This document shows positions 47,601-57,799 of a stretch of 64,000 nucleotides of DNA, in pieces (the stretch's first letter is position 1; every line of letters begins with the position of its first letter). The notes under the pieces are model-generated. The model searched no databases. It saw only the letters and a list, made by a program, of their open reading frames with translations, and had not been told where the DNA came from. A program made the translations under genes and the position numbers. Source of the DNA: Phocoena phocoena (taxonomy: Eukaryota; Chordata; Mammalia; Artiodactyla; Phocoenidae); the NCBI RefSeq assembly GCF_963924675.1, contig NC_089238.1:47696879-47760878 (forward strand), given 5' to 3'.

Positions 47601-48256
47601 AAGCAGCTCATGCAGCTAATATCAAAAAAACGAACAACCCAATCCAAAAATGGGCAGAAGACCTAAACAGACATTTCTCCAAAGAAGATACACAGATTGC
47701 CAACAAACCCATGAAAGGATGCTCAGCATTAGTAATCATTAGAGAAATGCAAATCGAAACTGCAATGAGGTATCACCTCACACCTGTCAGAATGGCCATC
47801 AACAAAAAATGTACAAACAGTAAATGCTGGAGAGTGGGTGGAGAAAAGGAAACCCTCTTGCACTGTTGTTGGGAATGTAAATTGATACAGCCACTATGGG
47901 AACAGTATGGAGGTTCCTTGAAAAACTAAAATAGGAGTACCATACGACCCAGCAATCCCACTACTGGGCATATACCCTGAGAAACTCATAATTCAAAAAG
48001 AGTCATGTACCACAATGTTCATTGCAGCTCTATTTACAATAGCCAGGACATGGAAGCAACTAAGTGTCCATCGACAGATGAATGGATAAAGAAGACGTGG
48101 CACATATATACAATGGAATATTACTCAGCCATAAAAAGAAACAAAATTGATTTATTTGTAGTGAGGTTTATGGACCTAGAGACTGTCATACAGAGTGAAG
48201 TACGTGAGAAAGAGAAAAACAAATACTGTATGCTAACACATATATATGGAATCTAA
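44638..48256 (+). pseudogene. L1 ORF2 (endonuclease/reverse transcriptase), multiply broken
   Basis: Domains in order: AP-type endonuclease from 44638, with LNAPTKRHRLAEW, a catalytic-type LQETYF, GDFNTPLS near 45040, SRIDCILGHK near 45217 and the SDH motif near 45285 in a shifted frame. A linker follows, then the reverse transcriptase with KSPGPDGF near 46010, LIPKPDKD near 46150, [10 protein letters not shown] near 46190 and RQGFPLSP near 46420. The C-terminal Cys-rich part carries '[19 protein letters not shown]' near 47825-47890. The end is at TAA 48254-48256. Breaks: frameshifts near 45265, 45475 and 46535; an in-frame loss of about 53 codons near 46303 that removes RT motif A; TGA at 47041; more stops after 47160. 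The YADD-equivalent reads VADD (46543-46554). No single start is certain; the frame at 44638 opens without ATG. Dead, but close to a full-length family member. Confidence 0.92.
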
Positions 48257-48822
48257 AAAAAAAAAAAGGTTCTCAAGAACCTAGGGGCTGGGCAGGAATA
48301 AAGACGCAGACATAGAAAATGGATTTGAGGACATGGGGAGGGGGAAGGGTAAGCTGGGACAAAGTGAGAGAGTGGCATTGACATATATATACTACCAAAT
48401 GTAAAATAGATAGCTAATGGGAAGCAGATGCATAGCAGAGGGAGATCAGCTTGGTGCTTTGTGTCTCCCTAGTGGAGTGGGATAGGGAGGGTGGGGGGGA
48501 GATGAAAGAGGGAGGAGATATGGGGATATATGCATATGTATAGCTGATTCACTTTGTTATACAGCAGAAACTAACACACCATTGTAAAACATGTTAAAAA
48601 AAAATAACCATACTGCCCAGAGTGATCTACAGATTCAATGCAATCCCTATGAAAACACTAATGGCATTTTTCACAGAAGGAGGAAAAATAATTTTAAAAT
48701 TTGTATGGGAGGACAAATGACGCTGAATAGCCAAAACCATCTTGAGAAAGAACAGAGCTGGAGAAGTCATGCTCACTGACCTCAGACTATACTACAAAGC
48801 TACAGTCATCAAAACAGTATGG

Positions 48823-49010
48823 TGGCGACTTCCCTGGAGATCCAGTGGTTAAGACTTTGCCTTACAATGCCGGGGGTGTGGGTTCGATCCCTGGTCAGGG
48901 AGCTAAGATCCCACATGCCTCACAGCCAAAAAACCAAAACGTAAAACACAAGCAATATTGTAGCAAATTCAATAAAGACTTTAAAAATGGTCCACATCAA
49001 AAAAATAGTA
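48823..49010 (+). mobile_element. CHR-related SINE, 'aaagactttaaaaatggtcc' subfamily
   Basis: Head 'gacttccctggagatccagt', B-box GGTTCGATCC near 48882, then a distinct 3' part 'caaattcaataaagacttta' followed by 'aaaatggtccacatc'. Flanks 'aaaacagtatggt' (48811-48823) and 'aaaacaatagtattg' (near 49018) are a decayed duplication. Confidence 0.88.
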
Positions 49011-49838
49011 AAAAACCAAAACAATAGTATTGTACTTCCACAAAAGCAGTCACATGGATCAATGGAACAGGATAGAGAGCTGAAATAAAGACAGACATTT
49101 ATGGTCAATTAATCAATGACAAAGGAGGCAAGAATATACAATGGTGAAGAGGCAGTCTTCAATAAGTGGTTCTGGGAAAATTGGAGAGCTATACGTAAAA
49201 CAATGAAACTAGAACATTTTCTAACACCATATACAAAACCAACTGAAAAATAGATTAAAGAATTAAATGTAAGACCAGAAAACATTAAAATCCTAGAAGA
49301 AAATAGGCAGATCACTCTTTGACATAAATTGTAACAATTTTTTTTGAATTTATCTCCTAAGGCAAAGGATACAGAAGCAAAAATAAACAAATGGGACCTT
49401 AATTCCACTTAAAAGCTTTTTAAAGCAAACCATTGACAAAATGAAAAGGCAACCTACTAAATGGGTGATAATATTTGCAAATGATATGACTGATAAATGG
49501 TTAATATCCAAAAAATATAAACAGCTTATACAACTCAACATCAGAAGCTCAATTAAAAATGGGCAGGAGACCTGAATAAACATTTTTCCAAAGAAGACAT
49601 ACAGATCGCCAACGGGCATATGAAAAGATGCTAACATCACTAATTATCAGAGAAATGCAAGTCAAAACCACAATATCACCTCACACGTGTCAAGATGGCT
49701 ATCAACAAAAAGACCACAGAAGGCAAATGTTGGCAAGGATATGAAGAAATGGGAACCCTGGTACAGTGTTGGTGGGAATGTAAATTGGTGTAGCCACTGT
49801 AGAAAACAGTATGGAGATTTCTTAAAAAGCTAAAAATA

Positions 49839-50041
49839 GGGCTTCCCTGGTGGTGCAGTGGTTGAGAGTCCGCCTGCTGGTGCAGGGGACACAGGTTCAT
49901 GCCCCGGTCCAGGAAGATCCCACATGCGTGGAGCTGCTGGGCCCGTGAGCCATGGCCGCTGAGCCTGCATGTCCGGAGCCTGTGCTCTGCAACGGGAGAG
50001 GCCACAACAGTGAGAGGCCCGCATACTGCAAGAAAAAAAAA
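49839..50041 (+). mobile_element. CHR-type SINE in the older L1
   Basis: Head 'gggcttccctggtggtgcag', body of the short CHR form and A-run at about 50032-50046. Target-site duplication: 'aaaaagctaaaaatag' on the left and 'aaaaagctaaaactag' on the right. Confidence 0.94.
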
Positions 50042-50662
50042 AAAAAGCTAAAACTAGAGCTACCATATAATCCAGCAATTCCGCTCCTGGGTATATATCC
50101 AAAGATATGCACCCCAATGTTCATAGTGCATTATTTGCAATAGCCAGGATGTGGAAACAACCTAAGTCTCCATCAACAGATGAATGGATAGAGATGTGGT
50201 ATATATATGTATATATATATAAAATAGAATACTACTCAGCCATAAAAAAATAGTGAAATTTTGTCATTTGCAACAACATGGATGGACTTGGATGGTATAT
50301 TGCTAAGTGAAATAAGTCAGTCAGAGAAACAAATACTGTATGATATCACTTGTAATTGGAATCTAAAAAATAAAACTAGTGAATATAACAGAGCAGAAAC
50401 AGACTCACAGAACGAACTAGTGGTTAGCAGTGGGGAGAAGGAAGGAGGGAGGGTCAAGACAGGGATAGGGGATTAAGAGGTGCAAACTACTATGTATAAA
50501 ATAAATAAGCCACAAGGATATATTGTATAGCACAGGGAATATAGCCAACTTTTATAATTATAAATGGAGTTTAACCTTTAAAAATTGTGAATCACTCTGT
50601 TGTACACCTGAAACTTATATAATATTATACGTCAACTATACCTTAATAAAAAATAAAAGAGA

Positions 50663-50877
50663 GGGGCTTCCCTGGTGGTGCAGTGGTTGAGAGTCCTCCT
50701 GCTGGTGCAGGGGACATGGGTTCGTGCCCTGGTCCGGGAGGATCCCACGTGCCGCGGAGCGGCTGGGCCCGTGAGCCATGGCCGCTGAACCTGTGTGTCT
50801 GGAGCCTGTGCTCCGCAATGGGAGAGGCCACAACAGCGAGAGGCCGACGTACTGAAAAAAAAAAAAAAAAAAAAAAA
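50663..50877 (+). mobile_element. CHR-type SINE at the older L1 tail
   Basis: Head 'ggggcttccctggtggtgca', B-box GGTTCGTGCC near 50720 and A-run at about 50855-50877. It landed in the A-rich tail of the older L1; the flanks share AAAAGAG. Confidence 0.94.
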
Positions 50878-51358
50878 GAGAAAATGCATCTGAATTGGTT
50901 TAAAACATATTGTAAATATCCTTATCTCAGCTGTGAGGTGTCAAATGGCAGGTGACTGAGACTCTTGTGTAGATTTAAAGCATCACTGGTAATTACCTTT
51001 ACCTCTGCTCTTTAGTTTTTCATATGGATTTGAATTATGGCCTAGTGTTTTTTCATTTCAGCCTGAAGAACTCCATTCAGTATTTCTTATAGGACAGATC
51101 TGCTAGCATGAACTCTCTCAGTTTTGTTTATCAGGGAATGTCTTAAGGCATAACATCAACACTCAGTAGGCATTTTGTAACGCTGCCTAGCCTTCACTGC
51201 TTGCTTGTGTGTAGCCTCCAGGTTAACCAGAAGTGAAAACTTAGGATGTCGTCAGTTCTTTCTTGAGCATGTGCATAGCCCTATCTATGGGTATGGCCTT
51301 CTAGATTTCCAGAAATGTATTGGAGCTTTTCAACGCATCACTCCTGTGGACATTTCAT
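50878..51358. other. Unassigned stretch
   Basis: 'agaactccattcagtatttc' and 'ttataggacagatctgctag' near 51067-51105 hint at an old reverse repeat. No gene recognised. Confidence 0.35.
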
Positions 51359-51376
51359 CCCTCAGCTTTTCCTTTT

Positions 51377-51620
51377 TTTCAATTATTTATTTATTGGCTG
51401 CTTCAGGTCTTCGTTGTTGCACACGGGCTTCTCTCTAGTTGTGGTGCGTGGGCTCCAGAGCACGTGGGCTCTCTTGTTGAGGCGTGTGAGGTCAGTAGTT
51501 GTGGCACGTGGGCTTAGTTGCACCATGGCGTGTGAGATCTTAGTCCCCTGACCAAGGATCGAGCCTGCGTCCCCTGCATTGGAAGGTGGATTCTTTACCA
51601 CTGGACCACCAGGGAGGTCA
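51377..51620 (-). mobile_element. CHR-type SINE, reverse, with exact 18-bp TSD
   Basis: TTTA-rich tail, repeated 'gtagttgtggcacgtgggct' motif and reversed head 'accaccagggaggtca'. The 18-base 'ccctcagcttttcctttt' occurs identically at 51359-51376 and 51621-51638. Confidence 0.96.
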
Positions 51621-51638
51621 CCCTCAGCTTTTCCTTTT

Positions 51639-51790
51639 AAGCTTAAAGATTAGCCTATTGTTTGTCTGAATTTTTTCTACTACCTCAGTCATTCATGCTA
51701 TTAAACAGTTGCCTCTAATTGTCTTTGACAAATATTTCTACTCCCAAGTCCCCCTCCCAGTCTATTTGCACTGAGTGAGCTCTGAGTCAG
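51639..51790. other. Unassigned short stretch
   Basis: Nothing recognisable. Confidence 0.4.
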
Positions 51791-52409
51791 TGCTATAGAC
51801 TGAATGTCTGTGTCCCCTCCCCCAACACCCAAATTTGTATGTTGAAGCCTAATCCCCAAAGTGATGATATTTGGAAGTGGGGTCTTTGGGGGATAATTAC
51901 GAGAGCAAAATCCTCATGAATGGGATTTGTGCCCCTATAAAAGAGACTCTAGAGCAGGAGTCCCCAACCTTTTTGGCACCTGGGACCGGTTTCGTGGAAG
52001 ACAAGTTTTCCATGGATGGGGGCGGGGGGGGGATGGTTCAGACGATGGGAGGGATGGGGAGTGATGGAGAGCGGCAGATGAAGCTTCACTTGCTTGCCCA
52101 CCGCTCACTTGCCCGCCGCTCACCTCCTGCTGTGCGGCCCGGTTCCTAACAGGCTTCGGACCGGTACCGGTCCACGGCCCTGGGGTTGGGAACCCCTGCT
52201 CTAGAGAGCTCCCTCACTCCTTCCGTTGTGTGAAGACAGCGAGAAGACTGCTGTTTTTTGAACTTGGAGGCAGGCTCTCTCTGGACACTGAACCTGCTTG
52301 TGCCTTGATCTTGGACTTCCCAGCCTCTAGAACTCTGGGAAGTAGATATTTGTTGTTGAAGCCACCAAGCCTATGGCATTTTTGTTATAGCACCCTGAGT
52401 AGACTAAGA
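51791..52409 (+). mobile_element. MST/THE1-type MaLR LTR, split by a MITE
   Basis: Left part 51791-51954: 'gctatagactgaatgtctgt', 'gttgaagcctaatccccaaa', 'tatttggaagtggggtcttt', 'gcccctataaaagagactct'. Right part 52199-52409: 'gctccctcactccttccgtt', 'tgccttgatcttggacttcc', 'cctctagaactctgggaagt' and an end similar to CTGAGTAGACTAAG. Joined, these parts are collinear with the MST/THE1 LTR. The TATAAAA at 51936-51942 fits the LTR promoter. Confidence 0.87.
51955..52198 (-). mobile_element. MER1-like hAT MITE nested in the MaLR LTR
   Basis: 244 bp with ends 'caggagtccccaacc' and 'ggttgggaacccctg', close inverses. An exact 8-bp duplication CTCTAGAG lies at 51947-51954 and 52199-52206. The interior ('ccgctcacctcctgctgtgc', 'ggaccggtaccggtcc') is the reverse of the MER1 type seen at 12295. 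Confidence 0.95.
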
Positions 52410-53063
52410 AAGTCAGTTAAAATAAAGACAACTTTGCAAGTGGAATCTTCCAGGGAACTAGCAGACTCATTAAATAATAAAAACTGTCTTGAATGGGGCT
52501 TTGAAGGAGCTCCATTCTCCTTCCAGTTGCTGCCAAGCTGTTGATTTTCATGTAGTAGTTTTCAAGACTATATTGAGCTGGTATGAGGGAATGGGAATAG
52601 GGCAAGTTAAAAATGCCACAAAGCACCTGTTATTGAGATTTAGCAATTTTCCTTGAAATAACACTCTCCAGATTGCTGCATGCCATTGGTTAATTCCAGG
52701 GTTCCGAACTGTTGATTCTGACCATTAAAAAAAAAGTAGTCTTCTACGGAGGAGAGGATTTTTGGAGGGTTTTACTCTGTCATTTCACTGATGTCATCTT
52801 TTCAGTTCCTCTTTGATACTTATTTTGATCAAAGTGAGATGGCTATATTAACAGTATTAAAAATGTACCAGTTAGACGCTGGTAAAAGGGGCACTGCCCC
52901 TCTTTTATTCCTTAGTATGTGCACATATTTTTCACTGAGGACATGCCCATGGTAGCTTTATACCATATCAGTTGGTTATTGTTATTAAAAACAAATGGGC
53001 AACAAAGAAATAAATGGCAACAATGACTGAAAACAGAGGAGGGTTAAAATCAAGTGTGGCTAG
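52410..53063. other. Unassigned stretch
   Basis: No gene recognised. Confidence 0.4.
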
Positions 53064-53077
53064 TCTGTAGACTTTTT

Positions 53078-53403
53078 ATTTATTTATTTAATGTATTTAT
53101 TTTTGGCTGTGTTGGGTCTTCATTGCTGTGCGCAGACTTTCTCTAGTTGCGGCGAGTGGGGGCTACTCTTCGTTGCGGTGCACAGGCTACTCATTGCAGT
53201 GGCTTCTCTTGTTGTGGAGCACAGGCTCTAGGTGTGTGGGCTTCAGTAGTTGTGGCTCGCAGGCTCTAGAACGCAGGCTTAGTAGTTGTGGTGCACAGGC
53301 TTAGTTGCACCGTGGCATGTGGGATCTTCCTGGACCAGGACTCGAACCCGTGTCCCCTGCATTGGCAGATGGATTCTTAACCACTGTGCCACCAGGGAAG
53401 TCC
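53078..53403 (-). mobile_element. CHR-type SINE, long form, reverse
   Basis: TTTA-rich tail, 'tttctctagttgcggcgagt', repeated 'cagtagttgtggctcgcagg' and reversed head 'gccaccagggaagtcc' ending at 53403. Duplication 'tctgtagactttt' at 53064-53076 and 53404-53416. Confidence 0.95.
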
Positions 53404-53416
53404 TCTGTAGACTTTT

Positions 53417-54674
53417 AAAAATGGCTTTACATAGTTGGTGCCATAGTGAATAAAGCACTGGTGTCAATATCAGGCATCCCTGAGTGGGAATTCCAGGTTT
53501 ACAGTTGTTTCCTTTGCCTGATTCTGTGTTTCCTAATCTGTAAAGTGATACCATAGACCTCCTAGGGCTGCTCTGAGTATTAGGTACAGCGTAAATCTGT
53601 GTGTCACATGACAGGGATTCAGTCAAAAGAAGCTGTCATCCACAGAAAGGATACTAATTAATAATAACTACTGTTCTTATGTTATTTTTATGTCATGCTT
53701 ATAGAGACATAACTGAGCACTTTTCCAAACTAGATTAAAAAGCTCAAAAGATGCTTGTAAGTTTTGTCCTTCAACATGTGTGTAGATTGTGTAGAGTTCT
53801 GGGAGTTCATGTTGGGGGGTGGTAATTAAATGGAAGAAAACTACTTCATGAAGGTACTATTTTGAATTTAAACATATGAGTGTGGGTGAATAGGGAGGGT
53901 ACGTGTGACTTGTGAGTGACATTGTGAATGAGTCCATGCATCCCAACGTACAGGAGAAGAATGGTGGGGCCCAGGGATTTAAACTGGTTAAACTAAGCCA
54001 CAAAGAGGAAAAGGCAGGTATGGAACAGGTGAAGTGAGGACAAGGAGAGAAGAATGACAAGGGTGAGAGAAGAGAGCTGATCATATGTAGGAGGAGACAG
54101 GGAAGAGCGGATAAACTAAAGAAGTAAAGAGAATTTAATGGCTCATTAAGAAAATAAGAAGCAAAGGAGGGAGACGTTGAGGTTCCTGGTGGAAAGGAGA
54201 AGATAGAATCTCTTGTATTTTTGGCTTCAGCGTTGAATATACTCTTATTTCTCCTCTCAATTTAAATTGAACTTTTTCTTTCCCTTTAGAGATGGCAGAG
54301 TAACTGTAGCAAAACTATTGTAAACATACGGTATGTGTTAATGTGTCGTTTGCCTCCTCAATACAAATTTAGTATGACCATTAACATTTAACTGCCTAAT
54401 TTCTCAATAACCATTGAAAAATTAGAGCTGCATCATTGCCACCCTACTACTCACCATAATAATTTTGTCATTTCTAAAAGCATTTAATCTTTACAAAATG
54501 ATGCAAATCACTTGCCTTTTGTATTACTATGACTTTTGGCCTATACTTATATGATTTATTTGTGAGCTAAGTGTCTCTATAAAATAAAAATCACACAGTT
54601 AACAATGCTTTACATAAAAATAAAGTTATATTATCTAATTTTTAGGATAATTTTTCCTTTATGAGATTAGTGTT
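53417..54674. other. Unassigned stretch, MIR-like trace at left
   Basis: 53415-53600 ('gtgaataaagcactggtgtc', 'gtgtttcctaatctgtaaag') may be a decayed MIR. The rest is AT- or purine-rich with nothing recognisable. Confidence 0.3.
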
Positions 54675-55111
54675 TAATTGCCCTTTAAAAATTTTTTTTA
54701 AAAATTTAATTTTATTTTTTTATGCAGCAGGTTCTTATTAGTCATCAGTTTTATACACATCAGTGTATACATGTCAATCCCAGTTGCCGAATTCAGCACC
54801 CTCCCACCCCCCCCACTGCTTTACCCCCTTGGTGTCCATACGTTCTCTACATCTGTGTCTCAAATTCTGCCCTGCAAACTGGTTCATCTGTACCATTTTT
54901 CTAGGTTCCACATATATGCGTTAATATACGGTATTTGTTTTACTCTTTCTGACTTCACTCTATATGACAGTCTCTAGATCCATCCACGTCTCAACAAATA
55001 ACTCAATTTCTTTCCTTTTTATGGCTGAGTAGTATTCCATTGTATATATGTACTGCATCTTCTTCATCCATTCGTCTGTCGATTGGCATCTAGGTTGCTT
55101 CCATGACCTGG

Positions 55112-57138
55112 CTATGTAAATAGTGCTGCAATGAACAGTGGGGTGTGTGTGTCTTTTTGAATTATGGTTTTCTCTGGGTATATGCCCAGTAGTGGGATTG
55201 CTGGATCATATGGTAATTCTATTTTTAGTTGTTTAAGGAACCTCCATACTGTTCTCCATAGTGGCTGTATCAATTTACATTCCCACCAACAGTGCAAGAG
55301 GGTTCCCTTTTCTCCACACCCTCTCCAGCATTTGTTGTTTGTAGATTTTCTGATGATGCCCATTCTAACTGGTGTGAGGTGATACCTCATTGTACTTTTG
55401 ATTTGCATTTCTCTAATAATTAGTGATGTTGAACAGCTTTTCATGTGCTTCTTGGCCATCTGTATGTCTTCATGTGCTTCTTGGCCATCTGTATGTCTTC
55501 TTTGGAGAAATGTCTATTTAGGTCTTCTGCCCATTTTTGGATTGGGTTGTTTGTTTTTTTAATATTGAGCTGCATGAGCTGTTTATATATTTTGGAGATT
55601 AATCCTTTGTCCGTTGATTCATTTGCAAATATTTTCTCCCAAATATTTTCTCTTTTCGTCTTGTTTATGGTTTCCTTTGCTGTGCAAAAGCTTTTAAGTT
55701 TCATTAGGTCCCATTTGTTTATTTTTGTTTTTACTTTCATTACTGTAGGAAGTGGATCAAAAAAGATCTTGCTGTGATTTATGTCAAAGAGTGTTCTTCC
55801 TATGTTTTCCTCTAAGAGTTTTACAGTGTCCGGTCTTACATTTAGGTCTCTAATCCATTTTGAGTTTATTTTTGTGTATGGTGTTAGGGAGTGTTCTAAT
55901 TTCATTCTTTTACATGTAGCTGTCTAGTTTTCCCAGCAGCACTTATTGAAGAGGCTGTCTTTTCTCCATTGTATATCCTTGCCTCCATTGTCATAGATTA
56001 GTTGACCATAGGTGTGTGGGTTTATCTCTGGGCTTTCTATCTTGTTCCATTGATCTGTGTTTCTGTTTTTGTGTCAGTACCACATTGTCTTGATTACTAT
56101 AGCTTTGTAGTATAGTCTGAAGTCAGGTTGCCTGATTCCTCCAGCTCCGTTTTTTTCCCTCAAGACTGCTTTGGCTATTTGGGGTCTTTTGTGTCTCCAT
56201 ACAAATTTTAAGATTTTTTGTTCTAGTTCCGTAAAAAATGCCATTGGTAATTTGATAGGGATTGCATTGAATCTGTAGATTGCTGTGGGTAGTATAGTCA
56301 TAGTCACAATATTGATTCTTCCAATCCAAGAACATGGTACATCTCTCCATCTGTTGGTATCATCTTTAATTTCTTTCATCAGTGTCTTATAGTTTTCTGC
56401 ATACAGGTCTTTTGTCTCCCTAGGTAGGTTTATTCCTAGGTATTTTATTCTTTTTGTTGCAATGGTAAATGGGAGTATTTCCTTAATTTTTCTTTCAGAT
56501 TTTTCATCATTAGTGTGTAGAAATGCAAGAGATTTCTGTGCATTAATTTTGTATCCTGCAACTTTACCAAATTCATTGATTAGCTCTAGTAGTTTTCTGG
56601 TGGCATCTTTAGGATTCTTTATGTATAGTATCATGTCATCTGCATACAGTGACAGTTTTACTTCTTCTTTTCCAATTTGTATTCCTTTTATTTCTTTTTC
56701 TTCTGTGATTGCCATGGCTAGGACTTCCAAAACTATGTTGAATAATAGTGGTGAGAGTGGACATCCTTGTCTTGTTCCTGATCTTAGAGGAAATGCTTTC
56801 AGTTTTTCACCATTGAGAATGATGTTTGCTGTGGGTTTGTCGTATATGGCCTTTATTATGTTGAGGTAGGTTCCCTCTATGCCCACTTTCTGGAGAGTTT
56901 TTACCATAAATTTGTGTTGAATTTAGTCAAAACCTTTTTCTGCATCTATTGAGATGATCATATGGTTTTTCTTCTTCAATTTGTTAATACGGTGTATCAC
57001 ATTGATTGATTTGCATATATTGAAGAATCCTTGCATCCCTGGGATAAATCCCACTTGATCATGGTGTATGATTCTTTTAATGTGTTGTTGGATTCTGTTT
57101 GCTAGTATTTTGTTGAGGAGTTTTGCATCTATATTCAT
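55112..57138 (-). pseudogene. L1 ORF2 C-terminal two-thirds, few breaks
   Basis: On the minus strand: the RT region from 57138 with [13 protein letters not shown] and motif A-like [10 protein letters not shown], then TAA at 56925-56923 where an amino-acid codon is expected. The frame resumes from 56922 through [32 protein letters not shown], an intact YADD (56646-56635), [10 protein letters not shown] and IKYLGINLP. It runs to a stop near 56074. A further frame at 55905-55441 continues with '[12 protein letters not shown]'-type text and [17 protein letters not shown]. There a 29-bp tandem duplication (55441-55498) shifts the frame, and the Cys-rich end [19 protein letters not shown] follows at 55459-55112. 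ORF2p normally nicks and reverse-transcribes at the target site. This truncated copy lacks the endonuclease and cannot act. Confidence 0.9.
55441..55498. repeat. 29-bp tandem duplication inside L1 ORF2
   Basis: The unit starting 'tcatgtgcttcttggccatc' occurs at 55441-55469 and again at 55470-55498. The length is not a multiple of three, so it frameshifts the ORF2 C-terminus. Confidence 0.95.
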
Positions 57139-57225
57139 CAGTGATATTGGTCTGTAATTTTCTTTTTTTGTAGTATCTTTGTCTGGTTTTGGTATCAGAG
57201 TGGTGGTGGCCTCTAATTGCCCTTT

Positions 57226-57799
57226 GTATTTCTAGATTCATATCAAAGCTTTTAAAGAATTACCATCTACATGTATATGGTAAAATACCTAAATCTTTCC
57301 ATGCTTTGTTTAAATTGCTTCCATAAATCACCAAGAATAAATTCTTACTGTGTGCACAGGCATAATTCATTATTCAGTGGGAAAAATCCCTGTGAAGCTG
57401 AAGATTTTTGTGTGCTTCTGGTTATAGAAGGATATATGATCTTTGAGTGATTTCCACCTTGAATAAAAACACATTAGGAAATGCACACACATTCATAATA
57501 ACATGCAAAATCATCTATTCTCTGTCTCTCTTTCTCATACACTCACACATACACATTAGTCCACAAACTCACATGCATTCACACTCGACTGCACACATCC
57601 ACACACAGTATTCACACTCCCAAATGCATATGGAGGTATAGTTAGTTATTTAAAATGCATTGTGAAATTTTTCTATTTTATTTGGCATATGGAGAACTTT
57701 TCTTTTTACACTGTATTATTTTCAGTAATATTGAGGGGTAAAACTTCTGCGATTTAGCTCCCTTTGAACTTGGATGCGAATAAATAGAATTATTTATAT
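57226..57799. other. Unassigned stretch, CA-rich in part
   Basis: 57480-57630 is rich in CACA and ACATTCACAC phrases, an imperfect simple repeat. No gene recognised. Confidence 0.4.

Larger units (their letters stand above)
42754..48604 (+). mobile_element. Near full-length L1 inserted in an older L1
   Basis: The element spans about 5.85 kb: 5'UTR 42754-43873, ORF1 43874-44558, ORF2 about 44638-48256, 3'UTR 48257-48595 and a short A-run. Target-site duplication 'aaaatgaccatact' at 42740-42753, with 'aaaataaccatact' at 48601-48614 (one mismatch). The flanking L1 sequence is continuous if this element is removed. By established knowledge full-length L1s encode an RNA-binding ORF1 protein and an endonuclease/reverse transcriptase. 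Both frames here are broken, so this copy is inactive on its own. The family looks like a cetartiodactyl or cetacean L1; the subfamily is not assigned. Confidence 0.95.
48615..50660 (+). mobile_element. Older host L1, right part and 3' end
   Basis: Continues exactly where 42753 stopped: 'cccagagtgatctacagatt', 'caatgcaatccctatgaaaa', then the C-terminal ORF2 blocks up to 'gtgaaataagtcagtcagag' near 50305, and the 3'UTR to 'aactataccttaataaaaaa' near 50650. Interrupted by SINEs at 48823-49010 and 49839-50041 and followed by another at 50663. Many stops and frameshifts. Confidence 0.92.
54687..57213 (-). mobile_element. 5'-truncated L1, reverse, with 12-bp TSD
   Basis: About 2.5 kb. The 3'UTR is at the left (54687-55030) and ORF2 reads from 57213 leftward. 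TAATTGCCCTTT occurs at 54675-54686 and 57214-57225, flanking it exactly. The element starts in the RT domain, so the endonuclease is absent by truncation, the usual outcome of target-primed insertion. It is less decayed than the other reverse L1 at 57800. Confidence 0.95.
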
